Part shown: positions 48,161-60,780 of the stretch, piece after piece
Layout: each line of letters begins with the position of its first letter
Numbering within the stretch: position 1 is the stretch's first letter
DNA from: Antilocapra americana
Lineage: Eukaryota; Chordata; Mammalia; Artiodactyla; Antilocapridae
Direction of reading: 5' to 3'
DNA: 64,000 bases
Assembly (NCBI GenBank): GCA_007570785.1
Contig: ML664161.1
Location: 5,654,723-5,718,722, forward strand
Position numbers and translations under genes: made by a program
Notes under the pieces: generated by a model
Told to the model about the DNA's origin: nothing
The model's database searches: none
What the model saw: the letters and a program-made list of their open reading frames with translations, nothing else

Positions 48161-51090
48161 GCACTCACATTAAATTTTCAAATGCTTACATGCAACAGTT
48201 TCTACATAATGAGGAACTTGGCTAAATCTTTCTTCCTATGGGAACAATTCGATTAAAGATCAACTAAGACTGGGAAAGGTTGAAATGGATTACTCTGCAC
48301 TTGGATGAACAACTAAGGTTTAGGACTTGAATAAGCAGCAGCTGAGTTCTGACTGTGGCTTTACACTTTTCCTTCTGGCAGCTCTGGGCTGTTGCCTTTG
48401 ACCTGGATGCTTTATAGCTTATGCATTGGTCACTCAGGTGTAAAGTTACTTATTGCTATTGTTAACAACCCTATGCCAGACCCTGGGATGCCTGTTGTTA
48501 AGCATTATCTCTGATACCTGGCAAGACAACATACTGTCATCTTCACTGTCATCTCTGCAAAGCTAGACTAGAGGTCAGATCTATTCAATCCAAAGTCCCT
48601 TATTTTTTTTTATTGCCCTATGGTGTGTGGCAGGGAAGTTATAGGATCTCTGTTAGCTAGATGGCAATGGGTATTGAAACAAAATGGCAATGAATAACAC
48701 ATAAGGCAACAGTAAGGCTTTTTAAAGAAATAATCATTTTAACATATATGACTTCTGAAATATTCAGCTTCTATCTTCTTTGAAGCTGGCATATTTGAAA
48801 AAAAAAAGGAGGGGGCTAGTTTTCTCTTTTCTCGTTTGTTTTGATATGCAAAATGAAACGAATTTATGGGATGAATTTTAGATCTTCGGGAAGGTTTATC
48901 CTGGTGCTTCAGGAAGTAGATGTTTCAATCTAATATGTTAATCTCATATGCTAATGTATTAGCAAAACCCAGGATAAGTGACTAGTTCAAAGCGTTCAAA
49001 CGGATTTAAATTTTTGAGAGAAAAAGAGTCTCTGCCCCAGTGGATTGTGAACAACAAACAATGTCTTATTTTCTTCTACCTGAGTAAGAATACTCCCTAG
49101 GCTGGCAAGTCTGTTCTCCTCAAATGTATTTGTGAGTTTGTGTGCTTCATGTGATGGAACACCCATAGTCCCAGCCCCCAAATGAGTTGCATCCATTTCA
49201 AATGAAGGCAGACATGTATGTCTGCAATTCAGGATTGTTCCAAGGCAATTTTAGCCAAGGATGCTTATGTTATTTTTTCCATAACCATATGCAAAGGCCA
49301 AGTACGAGTACTCTTTTGTTGAGCCTAGAAACCTATGGTAATACATATTGCCTTTAGGTTTGTTTTCTTTTTAAACACACTTCAGAAAAGACAGGTCAGA
49401 ATAAATAATTTTGAAGTTAGATGGTAATATGTTGCTAGGCGTATCCTCCTTTACTGCAAATAAATGCTCACGTCTGAAGTAGGGAACACTGGGTAGATGC
49501 GAAGTCAACTAAACAGGGACATGAAACAGTACTGCTCACTGCCAGGTTTACCTTCCAGCTTTGTCTGGAAGTGCTCTTTCAAGTTCACCTCAGTTGGGTG
49601 GACTTGGAATCTGAAAATTGAGATGGTATGCATGTGTGTGACTGGGGCCAGTTGGAATAACATTTTCTTCTTGCAGCTCATTTTTTATAATAATAAACAA
49701 AGAGAACACGAAACAAAGTTGTTTAAAATGGCATCAGATTATCTATATTGGAAAATCCATCCCTATACATTCATATAATAAAAAAAAAAGGAAATCAGAA
49801 GTTCAAAACGATATCTCAATATATTTCCCCTCAGGATAGCCACAGCTGAAGTAAGAAAAACAATCAGCAACCATCATTACTTGTGGAGAAAATTATGTCT
49901 CTTCAGGAAAGTTGCCTCTATTTACTAGGCTGTTCTAACCAAATTTCCCTTTCTCACACGGGAAATTTAACTGGAAGTATCAGTGGCCTGGTCTTGTTTG
50001 ATAACATTTCTGCATAAGCATTTCATTTAAAAAGCAAGGTTCCTATGCAAGAGAGAAAGTCTGATAAAGACTTTCTTTGCAAGGGCAAAAACACTAGTTT
50101 ACTTGTTCAGAATGATAGAATTAAGACCAGAGTGCATACCATGAACTTATCCCCTGACACCCCCTCCCCCTTTCACTTGATGAAAGCATGCTCATGTGAA
50201 CTGAGTTTTGAAACCAAATCCGCCGCTGAACACACTCAGCGCTTGGTGCCTGATTTGTACTGTGACATTCAAGCTTCTGCCATGGCTGAGCAATGTAAAT
50301 AGGAAATTCTAAATGTGATTTGAATTGCCCTTTGGGGACTTTTACACTGAGAGACCGTACCTTTTCAAGGTAGCCAGTACTTAATATGGAGCAAGCCCAG
50401 TGGTGGGGTTGGGTTGGAGAGACTGTTCCGCTTCAGAGCACAAGTTGACAGGAAACTATGCATGCCTTCAACTGGACCGAAGGAATTTGGCGGTTGACGT
50501 AGCCATACATAGCTTGAAATACTTTCTCTTGTTAGAAATGTTTTAGATTAGTCCGTGAAAATGAGCACCTTCATCCTTCACATACAGCGATTCAGTTTTG
50601 AGGGAATAGCTACCCACATAGATCCTGGTTCAGAGACTGGCATAAGCAATGACTGGTTTTTAGTTAGCAATAAGCTCTTTGTAATTATTAGAATCTACCT
50701 TTTCCTGTAATTGAAATATCTATGCTAGCAAATATGCTTTCACCATCAACAGAAGTGCTCAGACCTTTCCAATGAAATGCAACTGTGTGGATACTGCTGT
50801 GTCGCACATTGAAAATGCATCATCAATTCAAATTTTATTAGGATGTTTCTAAGACTTTTAAAGCATGCATTAAATTCAAGCCCATTTAATTTTATATATA
50901 ATTTTTGATATTACCTGATATAAAATTCTGGTTGAGTCTACCCATAAATAAATTCAGATGTTGCCTTTTCTTTAGAATGTGGAAGTGAACAGAAGTTCTT
51001 AGCTAAAATTCTCCACTAGAGGGCTATAGCTCCCTCCTTCCTTTTGCGTCTGGGATGGGGCTCAAAAAAACAAAAGTAAATATTTTTATA
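48161..51090. other. Long intron, no gene seen
   Basis: Unique sequence with no exon, tRNA or clear repeat that I can support. Confidence 0.4.
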
Positions 51091-51094
51091 CTAT

Positions 51095-51268
51095 TATTTT
51101 CCCCTCAAGCTCATTGTTTTTTATATGCGTGTATATATATATATATATATTATACATTACATATATGTTATATGCACATAAAACAACAAGCTTTATGTAT
51201 ATTATATACATACATATATAAAACAATGAGCTTAAAGGGAAAATAATGAGCTTGAGGGGAAAATAATA
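51095..51268. repeat. Inverted repeat with TA-rich loop
   Basis: The left arm at about 51095-51121 (CCCCTCAAGCTCATTGTTTT) is matched on the opposite strand at 51222-51268, where the arm is interrupted by a 20-base duplicate of its own sequence (ATGAGCTT...GGGAAAATA occurs twice). The loop holds (TA)n. The open frames here are a by-product. Confidence 0.85.
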
Positions 51269-51756
51269 ACATAAGAATACATTTAAATATATGAAAAGTA
51301 AAAATATTTTTTAAAAATAATGGTACAGAAGTATGTATAGTGAAACCTCCCTGCCAATTTAAAATTCTCCCCTCCCAACCCACTATGCAATTGTTTTTAA
51401 ACATAAATGATATTGCACCAAATATTAATTTTATTCTTGCTTGTCTGTTTTATTTGCTAAACTATGTCCTGTATGCATCTTTCCAGTCAGCTCACACAGA
51501 TATACCTTTTCTTCAATATGACTTCAGAATACTCTATTATATGCCCCTGAAATGATTTGTTTAATAAATCCTCTATAGAAGGATATTTAGATTGTTTTCA
51601 GAATTTTGGTATTTAAAAATGTTGTGGTGAACATTCTTTCATTTATTTCTTTGCCTGGATGTGAGAGTTTCTCTGTGAGTTAAATTTCCTAGCTACATAA
51701 TAGCAAGGCTTTTTTATTTAAAACTTTAATAATTATTGCAAAGTATGTCAATCTCC

Positions 51757-51990
51757 AGGCTTCCCAGATAGCGCTAGTAGTAAAGAACCTGCCTGCCAAT
51801 GCAGGAGACATAAGAGACAAGAGACGTGAGTTAGATCCCTGCGTAGGGAAGATCCCCTGGAGGAGAGCATGGCAACCCACTCCAGTATTCTTGCCTGGAG
51901 AATCCCATGATCAGAGGAGCCTGGTGGACTACAGTCCATGGGGTCTCAAAGAGTCGCAGATGACTGAAGCGACTTAGCACAAGCCCATGT
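51757..51990 (+). mobile_element. Bov-tA type SINE
   Basis: A full copy from GGCTTCCCAGATAGCGCTAG, with CCACTCCAGTATTCTTGCCTGG, to GACTGAAGCGACTTAGCAC. Confidence 0.93.
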
Positions 51991-54900
51991 CAAGCTCCAA
52001 AAAAAAAAATAAACCACCAAGGTGTGCTTCAGTGATTTAAACTCATAGTATGTGTGAAAGTACCTTTTAGCCCTAACCCTGGCAAACACTGGGTATGTCA
52101 AACTCTATAATCTTTGCCAATCTATTAAAGGAAAAATGACATCTTGGTCTAGGTCCATGATAACTAACTTCAATGAATAAATTAAATTGAAAATTGAAAA
52201 GATCAGAAGATGGAAGTAGGATGACCAGTTGTTAATGATTCCAGAAAAAAAAATCATTGGACAAATTGACCTGACTTCCATAAACCAGTGGTAATAAAAC
52301 CAGTGCTAGGTCTAAATAAATATTTAAAAGTTTCCACATACTTTATATCACTTAAAAGTTATAAATATTTTAAATGATAAAAAGGAAGGTGGGTGGATAT
52401 TATTATTTTTAACATTCAAATGAGAATGAAACTTTAACAGTGGAAGTGTTCTTTTTACTTCATTACTCTTAGGATCTCCAGCATAAAGAACTTCAATAAT
52501 GAATCTTGAATCTTAAAGTGAATCTTACTTCACCTGCTAAGCCTGTTTCTCCCTTTCTCCTTAGAGACCGCTCATCACAATTTACCCATTCTTTTCTCTC
52601 TATTCTAAATTATAGCACCCACCCTTTCCTCTTGGTTTTTAGCAAAGAACAAAATGTCAAGAATTGAAATGCCAAATAGCTTTTCCCTAACAAATATTTT
52701 TGTTACTAAGTTAAATATACACCCAAGTAGTAGGTTAAAAATAATCACAACACAAGTTGGCTAGTTGTTGTACCAGGTTTGTTCATTTTGCTCTAACAGA
52801 AGCCAGTTCCTTTCATGGTAGCTATATATATCCTACCTGACCCAAAAAGTACCCCATGAAGGGACACGCCCACCTTGGAAAATTGCAAAGCAGGCAAGGC
52901 TTGTTCACTTCCCTCCTCCTCCTTCAAACCCGCCATATTGCCCATACATTGTACCTGTTTCCTCCTTCCACCCTCCACCTAGCTGTGTTTAGCGTTCTCT
53001 GAGTAATCTACACTGTAAGAGAGCTATCTGAACTTCACTATTAGTTGACTGTGTCTTCTAGGGTGTGACTAGTATATATAAATGAAGAACAGTCAGAGAC
53101 TAGAAGGAGAGCTTTTCTTAGGAGGATAGTTTGGAATAGAGAGCAGGAGATGTGTTTTCAAGCATAGAGAATGTCCTATGTGGTTTCTATGCCAGCTTTT
53201 ATGGAGCTTCTCTAGGTCTATGTAAATGTGAAATTCTAGATGTAGAAAGATATAATGGCAAAGAACCAATAGATATACCAGGGCATCATTATTTCTTTCA
53301 CTTTTTATTTGTATGTGTACCTGTGTGTGTGTGTGTGTTCAGTTTGGTTTGGGGTACCCATAACCTCAGCCTTTATAATAGAAGGCTTTAAACCACATTC
53401 CAGCCTTCCTGGGTATGGGAATTTTGTTTGACTCTGGTCAGTGCTAATTGAGGAAATAGCCCTCTCCTTCCTGCCCCCTTCTCTAACCAGATAGGAATCT
53501 GTGTGACTTATCTCAATAATTTCTCATATTGAGGTCTCTGGGTTTTTAGGTTGTTCTATGTAAGTTCCATTTTTAGTAATTAATATATTTTAAATAAGGG
53601 AGATGAAGTGAGGCAGAATTATAATTATTGGCTGCCAATTTATGGACTTGAAAAATATGGCTTTGCTAGAAAAGAAAAATACATGTGAATAAGGAAAAAT
53701 GAGTTAGCTATATACATAGATATGGTTATTGTTTGTGAGAAATGAGTTATGTATATAGGGTGAATTGCTGAGTGTGAATGTTATTGTAAAAAATAATAAT
53801 TTAATAAAAATTCATTTATACAAACCAGAAAAGAGATTTGTGTAGATAAACTTGAATTTATTTCTGCCTTATGCTGTAACTTTCTGTGTTGAAAATGTGA
53901 TTTTAGATTACAAAGCTCCAGCTAAGCAATAATTTCTTATCAACTGTGTAAAATAACCTTTGGACTGAATATTTTTAAATTGTTGTATATTCTCTCTAAC
54001 AGATAATGTGCATAAAATTCGCCATGCTCTGTGTTAGACAAGTAATGGATAATTTGACATAGGGTCAAATGCTTTTCAGTATGATTGGGGAATCTATTTG
54101 AAAAATATTAAAAAAGTTTCCAGTACTTGCAAAGTTTATGTCCAGAAGCCCAGAAACATAGTTGCTCCATTTGACCAACACTGAAATAGTGCACAAAAAC
54201 TGGACCTATATTTTTAAAAAGAAAGGAAGGGAAGTAAAGAAGGAAGGAAGAGAGAAAAGGTTGATTTGTATTTTTCCATTTTCAACTTGTCAAGACAGAC
54301 TTTTGGAAACTGAATTGTCACCAGGGGTGTCATACTGTCAGTCCATCTCTGGGATATTTTCATCTCTCCATGGCTGGTTTGGAGCCAAAGGCCACGGTGC
54401 AAGTGGACTGAGCAGCGCTATCCCACACCTTGCACATGGGGCCAGTACACATGCACGTTTTTTTGTCCAACGGATTCCCATAGTTTAAAATAATTCAAAT
54501 TCTGGTTAATGAGCATACACCCAAATGTGGCCATTTCTTACACTCCATTCTAGTGTTGACTTGTAACTACTGTAAAAACATTATCCTTAAATTGCTATTA
54601 ATATTTTGGGAAAGACACTGTATTATTTCCAATCAATGATGACATAAGCTCAGCTCCATTGTATGAACACAGGTCATCAGCTCAATTAATTTAAAAAGGA
54701 GAAAGAAAAAAAAAGACCAGTGAGTGTAGGCAAAATAACCAGAATAATTTAACTCTTCTTCAACCAGCAGTTTGGACAGTAGGTTGGTGAGGTCACACAG
54801 TAAGAGGTACAGAAATGCATTAGTATCCTTAGGTGTGCATGTGTCTTGCTGGTATCCTTAGGTGCACATGGATGTCTCTTTCTATTAAGTTGCATTCTCC

Positions 54901-55270
54901 AGAGAGAGAAAAAAAAGGAAAAATGCTCATATGTTTCTAAGTAACTGGCTTGTGCCAATGTTTAAACCCTTCAGATGTCACAAGAGCTTACACACTGGCA
55001 GACTATCAAAATGAGAAATATCTCTCGTGTTTCTGGGATAGATCACCTTTTGTTGGAAATGATGAATTTACAGAGCATTTTGGGACGAACCTCTGAAGCT
55101 CTTATTTGCTGTTTGTGTGGAAAAGTGCAGTTTTTCTAGAGTAATTTTCAAAAAGATTTTTTTTGGAAAAAATCAGTACTTTTATGGAGATATCAAGACT
55201 AAGAATACTGATTGTCACACATTTCCGGACTGGTAGAGTTCTGTCTCCTCCCAGATCTGAAGCAGAAAGT
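51991..55270. other. Long intron, no gene seen
   Basis: Unique AT-rich sequence with a short (TG)n at about 53322-53338. I see no exon. Confidence 0.4.
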
Positions 55271-55283
55271 AAATAAGAACTAT

Positions 55284-55497
55284 GAGTGACTGAGTGTTAG
55301 TTACTCAGTTGTGTCCGACTCTTTGTGACCCCATCGACTGTAACACACCAGGCTCCTCTCTCTATGGAATTCTCCAGGCAAGAATACTGGACTGGGTAGC
55401 CTTTCCCTTCTCCAGGGGATCTTCCCAACCCAAGAATCGAACTTAGGTTTGCTGCACTGCATGCAGATTCTTTACCATCTGAGCTACCAGGGAAGAC
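55284..55497 (-). mobile_element. Bov-tA SINE with 13-base target duplication
   Basis: A minus-strand copy with CAGGCAAGAATACTGGACTGG and the ACCATCTGAGCTACCAGGGAAG head. It is flanked by AAATAAGAACTAT at 55271-55283 and 55498-55510, identical. Confidence 0.95.
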
Positions 55498-55922
55498 AAA
55501 TAAGAACTATAACTTTCTAAAATATTAGGATCAATATTATCTCTTGGCAATGAACTGTGGAAAATTCTGAAAGAGATTGGAATACCAGACCATCTGACCT
55601 GTCTGTTGAGAAACCTGTATGAAGGTCAGGAAGCAACAGTTAGAACTGGACATGGAACAACAGACTGGTTCCAAATAGGAAAAAGAGTACATCAAGGCTG
55701 TATATTTTCACCCTGCTTATTTAACTTATATGCAGAGTACATCATGAGAAACACTGGGCTGGAAGAAGCACAAGCTGGAATCAAGATTTCCAGGAGAAAT
55801 ATCAATAACCTTATATATGCAGATGACACCACTCTTATGGCAGAAAGTGAAGAAGAACTAAAGAGCCTCTTGATGAAAGTGAAAGAGGAGAGAGAAAAAG
55901 TTGGTTTAAAGCTCAACATTCA

Positions 55923-56210
55923 AGCAAAAGGAACGCAGATGTATAGAATAGACTCGTGGACTTTGTGGATGAGGGTAAGGGTGGGATGATATGGGAGAAG
56001 GGCATTGAAGCATGTTAATTTTCATATGTCTAATCAATCGCCAGCCCAGGACTGATGCTCGGGGCTGGTGCAGCGAGATTTCCCGGGGGGGGGGGGGGGG
56101 AAAAGGGGGGGGGGTTCCAGAGGGGAAGCATATGTAAACCCATGGTGATATCATGACAATGTATGGCAAAAACAATTAAAAAAATAAATAAATAAAAAAT
56201 TAAAAAAAAT
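55923..56210 (+). mobile_element. L1 3' end nested in BovB, with target duplication
   Basis: A 5'-truncated ruminant L1 end (GAACGCAGATGTATAGAATAG ... GGGGCTGGTGCAGC ... TATGGCAAAAACAATTAAAA) with an A-rich tail. It is flanked by AAAGCTCAACATTCA at 55908-55922 and 56211-56225, a perfect 15-base duplication of BovB sequence. Confidence 0.95.
56085..56114 (+). repeat. G16-A4-G10 homopolymer tract
   Basis: Sixteen Gs, four As and ten Gs lie inside the nested L1 end, where other L1 copies have mixed GA-rich sequence. It could form a G-quadruplex, or be a base-calling or assembly artefact. Confidence 0.9.
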
Positions 56211-56892
56211 AAAGCTCAACATTCAGAAAACTAAGATCATGGCATCTGGTCCCATCACTTCATGGCAAATAGATGGGGAAACAGTGTCAGACTTTATTTT
56301 TTTGGGCTCCAAAATCACTGCAGATGGTGACTACAGCCATGAAATTAGAAGACGCTTACTCCTTGGAAGGAAAGTTACGACCAACCTAGATAGCATACCA
56401 AAAAACAGAGACATTACTTTGCCAACAAAGGTCCGTCTAGTCAAGGCTATGGTTTTTCCAGTAGTCATGTATGGATGTGAGAGTTGGATGGTGAAGAAAG
56501 CTGAGCCCCGAAGAATTGATGCTTTTGAACTGTGGTCTTGGAGAAGACGCTTGAGAGTCCCTTGGACTGCAAGGAGATCCAAGCAGTCCATCCTAAAGGA
56601 GATCAGTCCTGGGTGTTCATTGGAAGGACTGATGTTGAAGCTGAAACTCCAATACTTTGGCCACCTCATGAGAAGAGTTGACGCATTGGAAAAGACCCTA
56701 ATGCTGGGAAAGACTGGGGGCAGGAGGAGAAGGGGACAACAGAGAATGAGATGGCTGGATGGCATCACTGACTCAATGGACATGGGTTTGGGTGGACTCT
56801 GGGAGTTGGTGATGGACAGGGAGGCCTGGTGTGCTGTAGTTCATATGGTCGCAAAGAGTCGGAAACAATTGAGCAACTGAACTGAACTGAAT

Positions 56893-59688
56893 ATTCAATA
56901 TTTTTCAACATTTAATTTTCATTTATTTTTGTTTCAAGCTAACCTTGAAGGTTGGATTTTATAAGTATTTTTTAAAATCATAGACACATTTTAGTTTTTA
57001 CTTAGTTAAAACTCACTGTAAAAAGTAGAACTGGAGTCATATACCAAAAACAATAATGATTTGTTATTATTTAAACTTCCAATTCTTTCTTTTCCTCAAT
57101 TGTGGATCCATTGCCTCAGTTCAGTTCAACCAACATTGTATAAAATTGCAGTTTAACTCATGACATGATGAGATTTAACATGCTCATAAAATTCATCCTT
57201 GATGATCATGTTTGGCCTGGCCTTAGCTCCCCCATAACCTCACTACACCTCTTTCACTTACCAAAATTTGTCTTCTCTGGAACAAATATATTTTCCCCTG
57301 TCTCCTCATAGCAGCCTTTTCATTCCCTCTCCTCTACCCATATCTAAAAATCCTGCAAGTATGCTGATTAAGGCAATATAATTTGATTTGGTTGTAGCAA
57401 AAATTAATAATAATGAAGACATTATACACATCTCTAGGTAATTTGTCTCTTTTCTCGCTCCTACTCTTAGAAAAACTTCAGTCCCAAGAACTGTGCAGTT
57501 AGCAAGCTCTCAGCGTGACCCTACATATTCATCAAACTATTTGAAATCATGGCAAAGTTTGTTCCTCCATATTTTATTAAACTCAATTAAGTAATGGGAT
57601 CTTTTGTCATCAACTTCATCTTCCATGGAAAATCCACTGCACTTTACAGTTCATGAGATGCCAGCCATTCATTTCTTTGTGGTGTTGAAGGTAATTTGAT
57701 TTATGTCTTGCTCTAGTTAAGATGCCCATGTCTTCCAGCATTTTTGACTTGGAGTTAGAGGCTGAGGTCAAGTTAACAATGGTAATCTGTCTCTCTGTAA
57801 GCAAACAATGAATCACCATTTGGATTTTAAGACTATGGTAAGATTTGACTTGGCAGCTTGGTTCAAAGGTTGTCAGCAAAATGTATGAAAGTGGCCTGCA
57901 TCTGGAGCCTCTGATCACTGATGTCAAGGATTTCCTAATGAGGCCACCAATATAGTTGTGAATAATTGGTAAAAAGTAGGAGTGGTTAAAGAAACATTAG
58001 TTCTATGCCCTATTTGGACTGGATTGATTTGATCTAGACTTAATAATATTAAAAGCTCTTCTAGCCATTCCCAGGGCACAAATGAAAATGCTTTCAAATT
58101 ATTAAGAAAGAATGTGACTTATTCAGGACAATGTAAGGCAAGAGGGGTAACATGAAGTAGTTCACTTCAGTCCCTTACTTTGGGCCAAGTAAACTGCCTT
58201 TAGAAAGGGAAAGAGCTTCATAAAAGTTGCAATATTTTATTACTAACTGAATTGGAGTTTGTTTTAGAGAGTTGGCAGGTAAAGCAGCTGAAGTTGAGAG
58301 GAACAATTTGTAAAAGTTAGGCGCCAATTTCTTTCAAGTATCTTGTTCTTAAGGAATTTGCACAAAGTTATGACTTTGCTATGAAGAAAACCCTGAGAGC
58401 TAGTCAATTTTGAGTGTTTTGTAAATAAATTCAGTGTCTACTACATAGTAAGCAATGAATTGTTTGCCAGTGAAATGAATGTAGCTTTAGTGGTTGTTTA
58501 TGAGTGAATATTTATATGTCTTTAAAATATCAGCATTAAGAAAAGGCATTTGTCTTCAAAAGCCACGGCCTAAAAGCAATGATTTTTATGATTTGAACTG
58601 ACAAGAATCTACTTAACGCTGCTACAGTTATTTGATCTTACTCATTGTGCAAAATAACACAAACAGGTTCTTTTGTGTTTCTGTTTTTTATGCTTTATTT
58701 TTCTGTGCTGATAGAGGATAATATTCAAGATAGACATCTGTTTGCCGGGTGAGAATCTGAGCTGATCTCTAATACAGAAGTTTCATTAGTATATATGAAT
58801 ATCACTTGTTGACTTTCATTGACCTAAATACTGATATGATGAAAATTTTCATAGGATTCATTTTACATGAATACCAAAAATAAACACTCTAGGACAATAG
58901 TCAGAAAACAATTGCCTCTGTTCTGGCAGCAAATCTTCAAAAAGAAAATAATTACTATTAAGTATGCTGTTCCTGGCTTCTATAAACTTGTCTTGAGTAT
59001 GCACTGAAGGGAGTATTAACATACTTGAGTAGAAGCAGAAACACTTGGGTTTTGGGGATTCCAGGGTTCCTTGCCAAGTATGTATGCATCTCCTATACCT
59101 GGTCTGCCCCCTTTGTCTAACCTCCATACTGCACATGATCCAATCTGTGAATTCTGAGCAGATAATACTGAATGTTTCCCTCTTCAAAGTAGAATTCTTT
59201 CATCTGGTATGATTGGTGCTATCCACCAAAACAGAAGATTGAACCTGGGTGTCCTTCTTTCTAGATACTTCTCCTATCCCTTAAGTTTTATGGATCTTGG
59301 GGAAAGCAGTCATTGGTGACATAGCCTCTCTAGCTTAATATGTAATTATTTCATAGAGAAGCAGAAAATTATGGAACCTAATCTTATTTATCAGTTTCTA
59401 TGGTTGTGAATATAGCATAGCTAACCTATTGTACACTCATACTAAAACAGAATGTATCAGATTTTCATCATTGTAGATGATTTTCTGAATATTTTCATAA
59501 TAAAAGTTTTCTGAAAAATAAAACTAAATAGAGTTATGGAAATGACAAAAAAAAAAAAAAAGACATGACCCTCAGAGAGGTGACTTTCCCAGGATGACAT
59601 GGGTAAGAATTGATAACTCTCCTCTCTTTATATTACCCTGCTTCTGTGAAATGAGGTGAGAACATGGATCTCAAGTCTTTTCTTGAAA
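56893..59688. other. Long intron with possible L2 scrap
   Basis: At about 57216-57360 pyrimidine-rich text resembles L2. An A14-A15 run is at 59548-59562. No exon is seen. Confidence 0.4.
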
Positions 59689-59689
59689 A

Positions 59690-59977
59690 GTGAAAGTGAA
59701 AGTCGCTCAGTCATGTCCGGCTGTCTGTGACACTGTGGCCAGAGTACTGGAGCGGGTAGCCTTTCCCTTCTCCAGGGGATCTTCCCAACCCAGGGATTGA
59801 ACCCAGGTCTCCTGCATTGCAGGTGGATTCTTTACCAGCTGAGCCTCAAGGGAAGCCCAAGAATACTGGAGTGGGTAGCCTATCCCTTCTCCAGTGGATC
59901 TTCCCCACCCAGGAATTGAACTGGGGTCTCCTACATTGCAGGCAGATTCTTTACCAACTGAGTTATCAGGGAAGCCC
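59690..59977 (-). mobile_element. Dimeric-head Bov-tA SINE, minus strand
   Basis: It has the same arrangement as 25108-25396: two tRNA-Glu-like heads and one tail ending AAAGTGAAAGTCGCTCAGTC. The middle of the tail is shortened (CATGGACT region missing). Confidence 0.92.
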
Positions 59978-60109
59978 TCCGGTCCTTTCTTAAGGGCCCA
60001 TAAACCAATAGGGTATGTTCCTATCCGCACCCCACCCCCACATTAGTGCAATAACTTGTGGGAAGATGTATAAAGTCATGCCTAAGAAAGTGATATTGAG
60101 TCACCAATG

Positions 60110-60290
60110 CTGACTCAGACTGTGCATACTTTGAGCAAATGACTTCACATTAGTTTCCTTAGTTTTTGCTGTAAAATAAAAATACCAATAGCCATTCCCT
60201 TGCAGAGTTGTTGAGGTTATAAAATGAGATAATACGGGGAGAGAGTTTAGAACAGATCTGATGCACTGTAGGTACTCAGGGAATGTCAGA
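60110..60290 (+). repeat. MIR
   Basis: 'gagcaaatgacttcacatta', 'agagttgttgaggttataaaatgagataata' and 'gatgcactgtaggtactcagg' follow MIR. Confidence 0.75.
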
Positions 60291-60561
60291 TCTTTAGTCA
60301 GGAGTCATTCTTCAATTCTCCAATTCATTAATTTCCCATAATCTACTCTCTCGTCATTCTTACCTTCTTTTATTTATATAAACTGTTCCCCTCTCTCTGC
60401 TTGAATTCTTATATTCTGAACATCTGCTGGGGGTAAAAGTCTCCTAACCACAATTTTAACCATGCTACTAAATTCACCTTTTAGTAGCTGAGTAAAACAT
60501 AAGATTGAAAAATAGGCCTGCATAAATTAACCCTTAGTTTTCAGGATGGATATATTTCTCC

Positions 60562-60778
60562 TGGACCTTCTCAGATGGTGCTAGTCGTAAAGAACCACCT
60601 GCCAATGCAAGAGATGTAAAAGACTTGATTCCATCCCTGAGTTGGGAAAATTCCCTAGAGAAAGATATGGCAACCCACTCCAGTATTCTTGTCTAGACAA
60701 TCCCATGGACAGAGGAGCCTGATGGGCTACAGTCCAGACGGTTACAAAGACATGACTGAAGCAATTTAGCACACACAT
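60562..60778 (+). mobile_element. Bov-tA type SINE
   Basis: 'ggaccttctcagatggtgc', 'gagttgggaaaattccctag', CCACTCCAGTATTCTTGTC and 'cagaggagcctgatgggc', ending in a short CA tail. Confidence 0.92.
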
Positions 60779-60780
60779 AC

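Larger units (their letters stand above)
55549..56892 (+). mobile_element. BovB (RTE) LINE, 5'-truncated, split by an L1
   Basis: The element's reverse transcriptase frame is readable in two blocks, 55606-55922 and 56211-56880, with the catalytic YADD box in the first (IYADDTTLMAESEEEL) and the C-terminal conserved region in the second ([29 protein letters not shown]). A younger L1 end sits between them. The two blocks meet at the same codon neighbourhood and no stop is seen within either block. The N-terminal endonuclease part is missing. It is the best-preserved BovB in the window, but truncated and so not mobile by itself. Confidence 0.95.

Noticed and set aside
56331..56783. 150-residue minus-strand open frame
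   Set aside because: It is the antisense shadow of the BovB reverse transcriptase frame.
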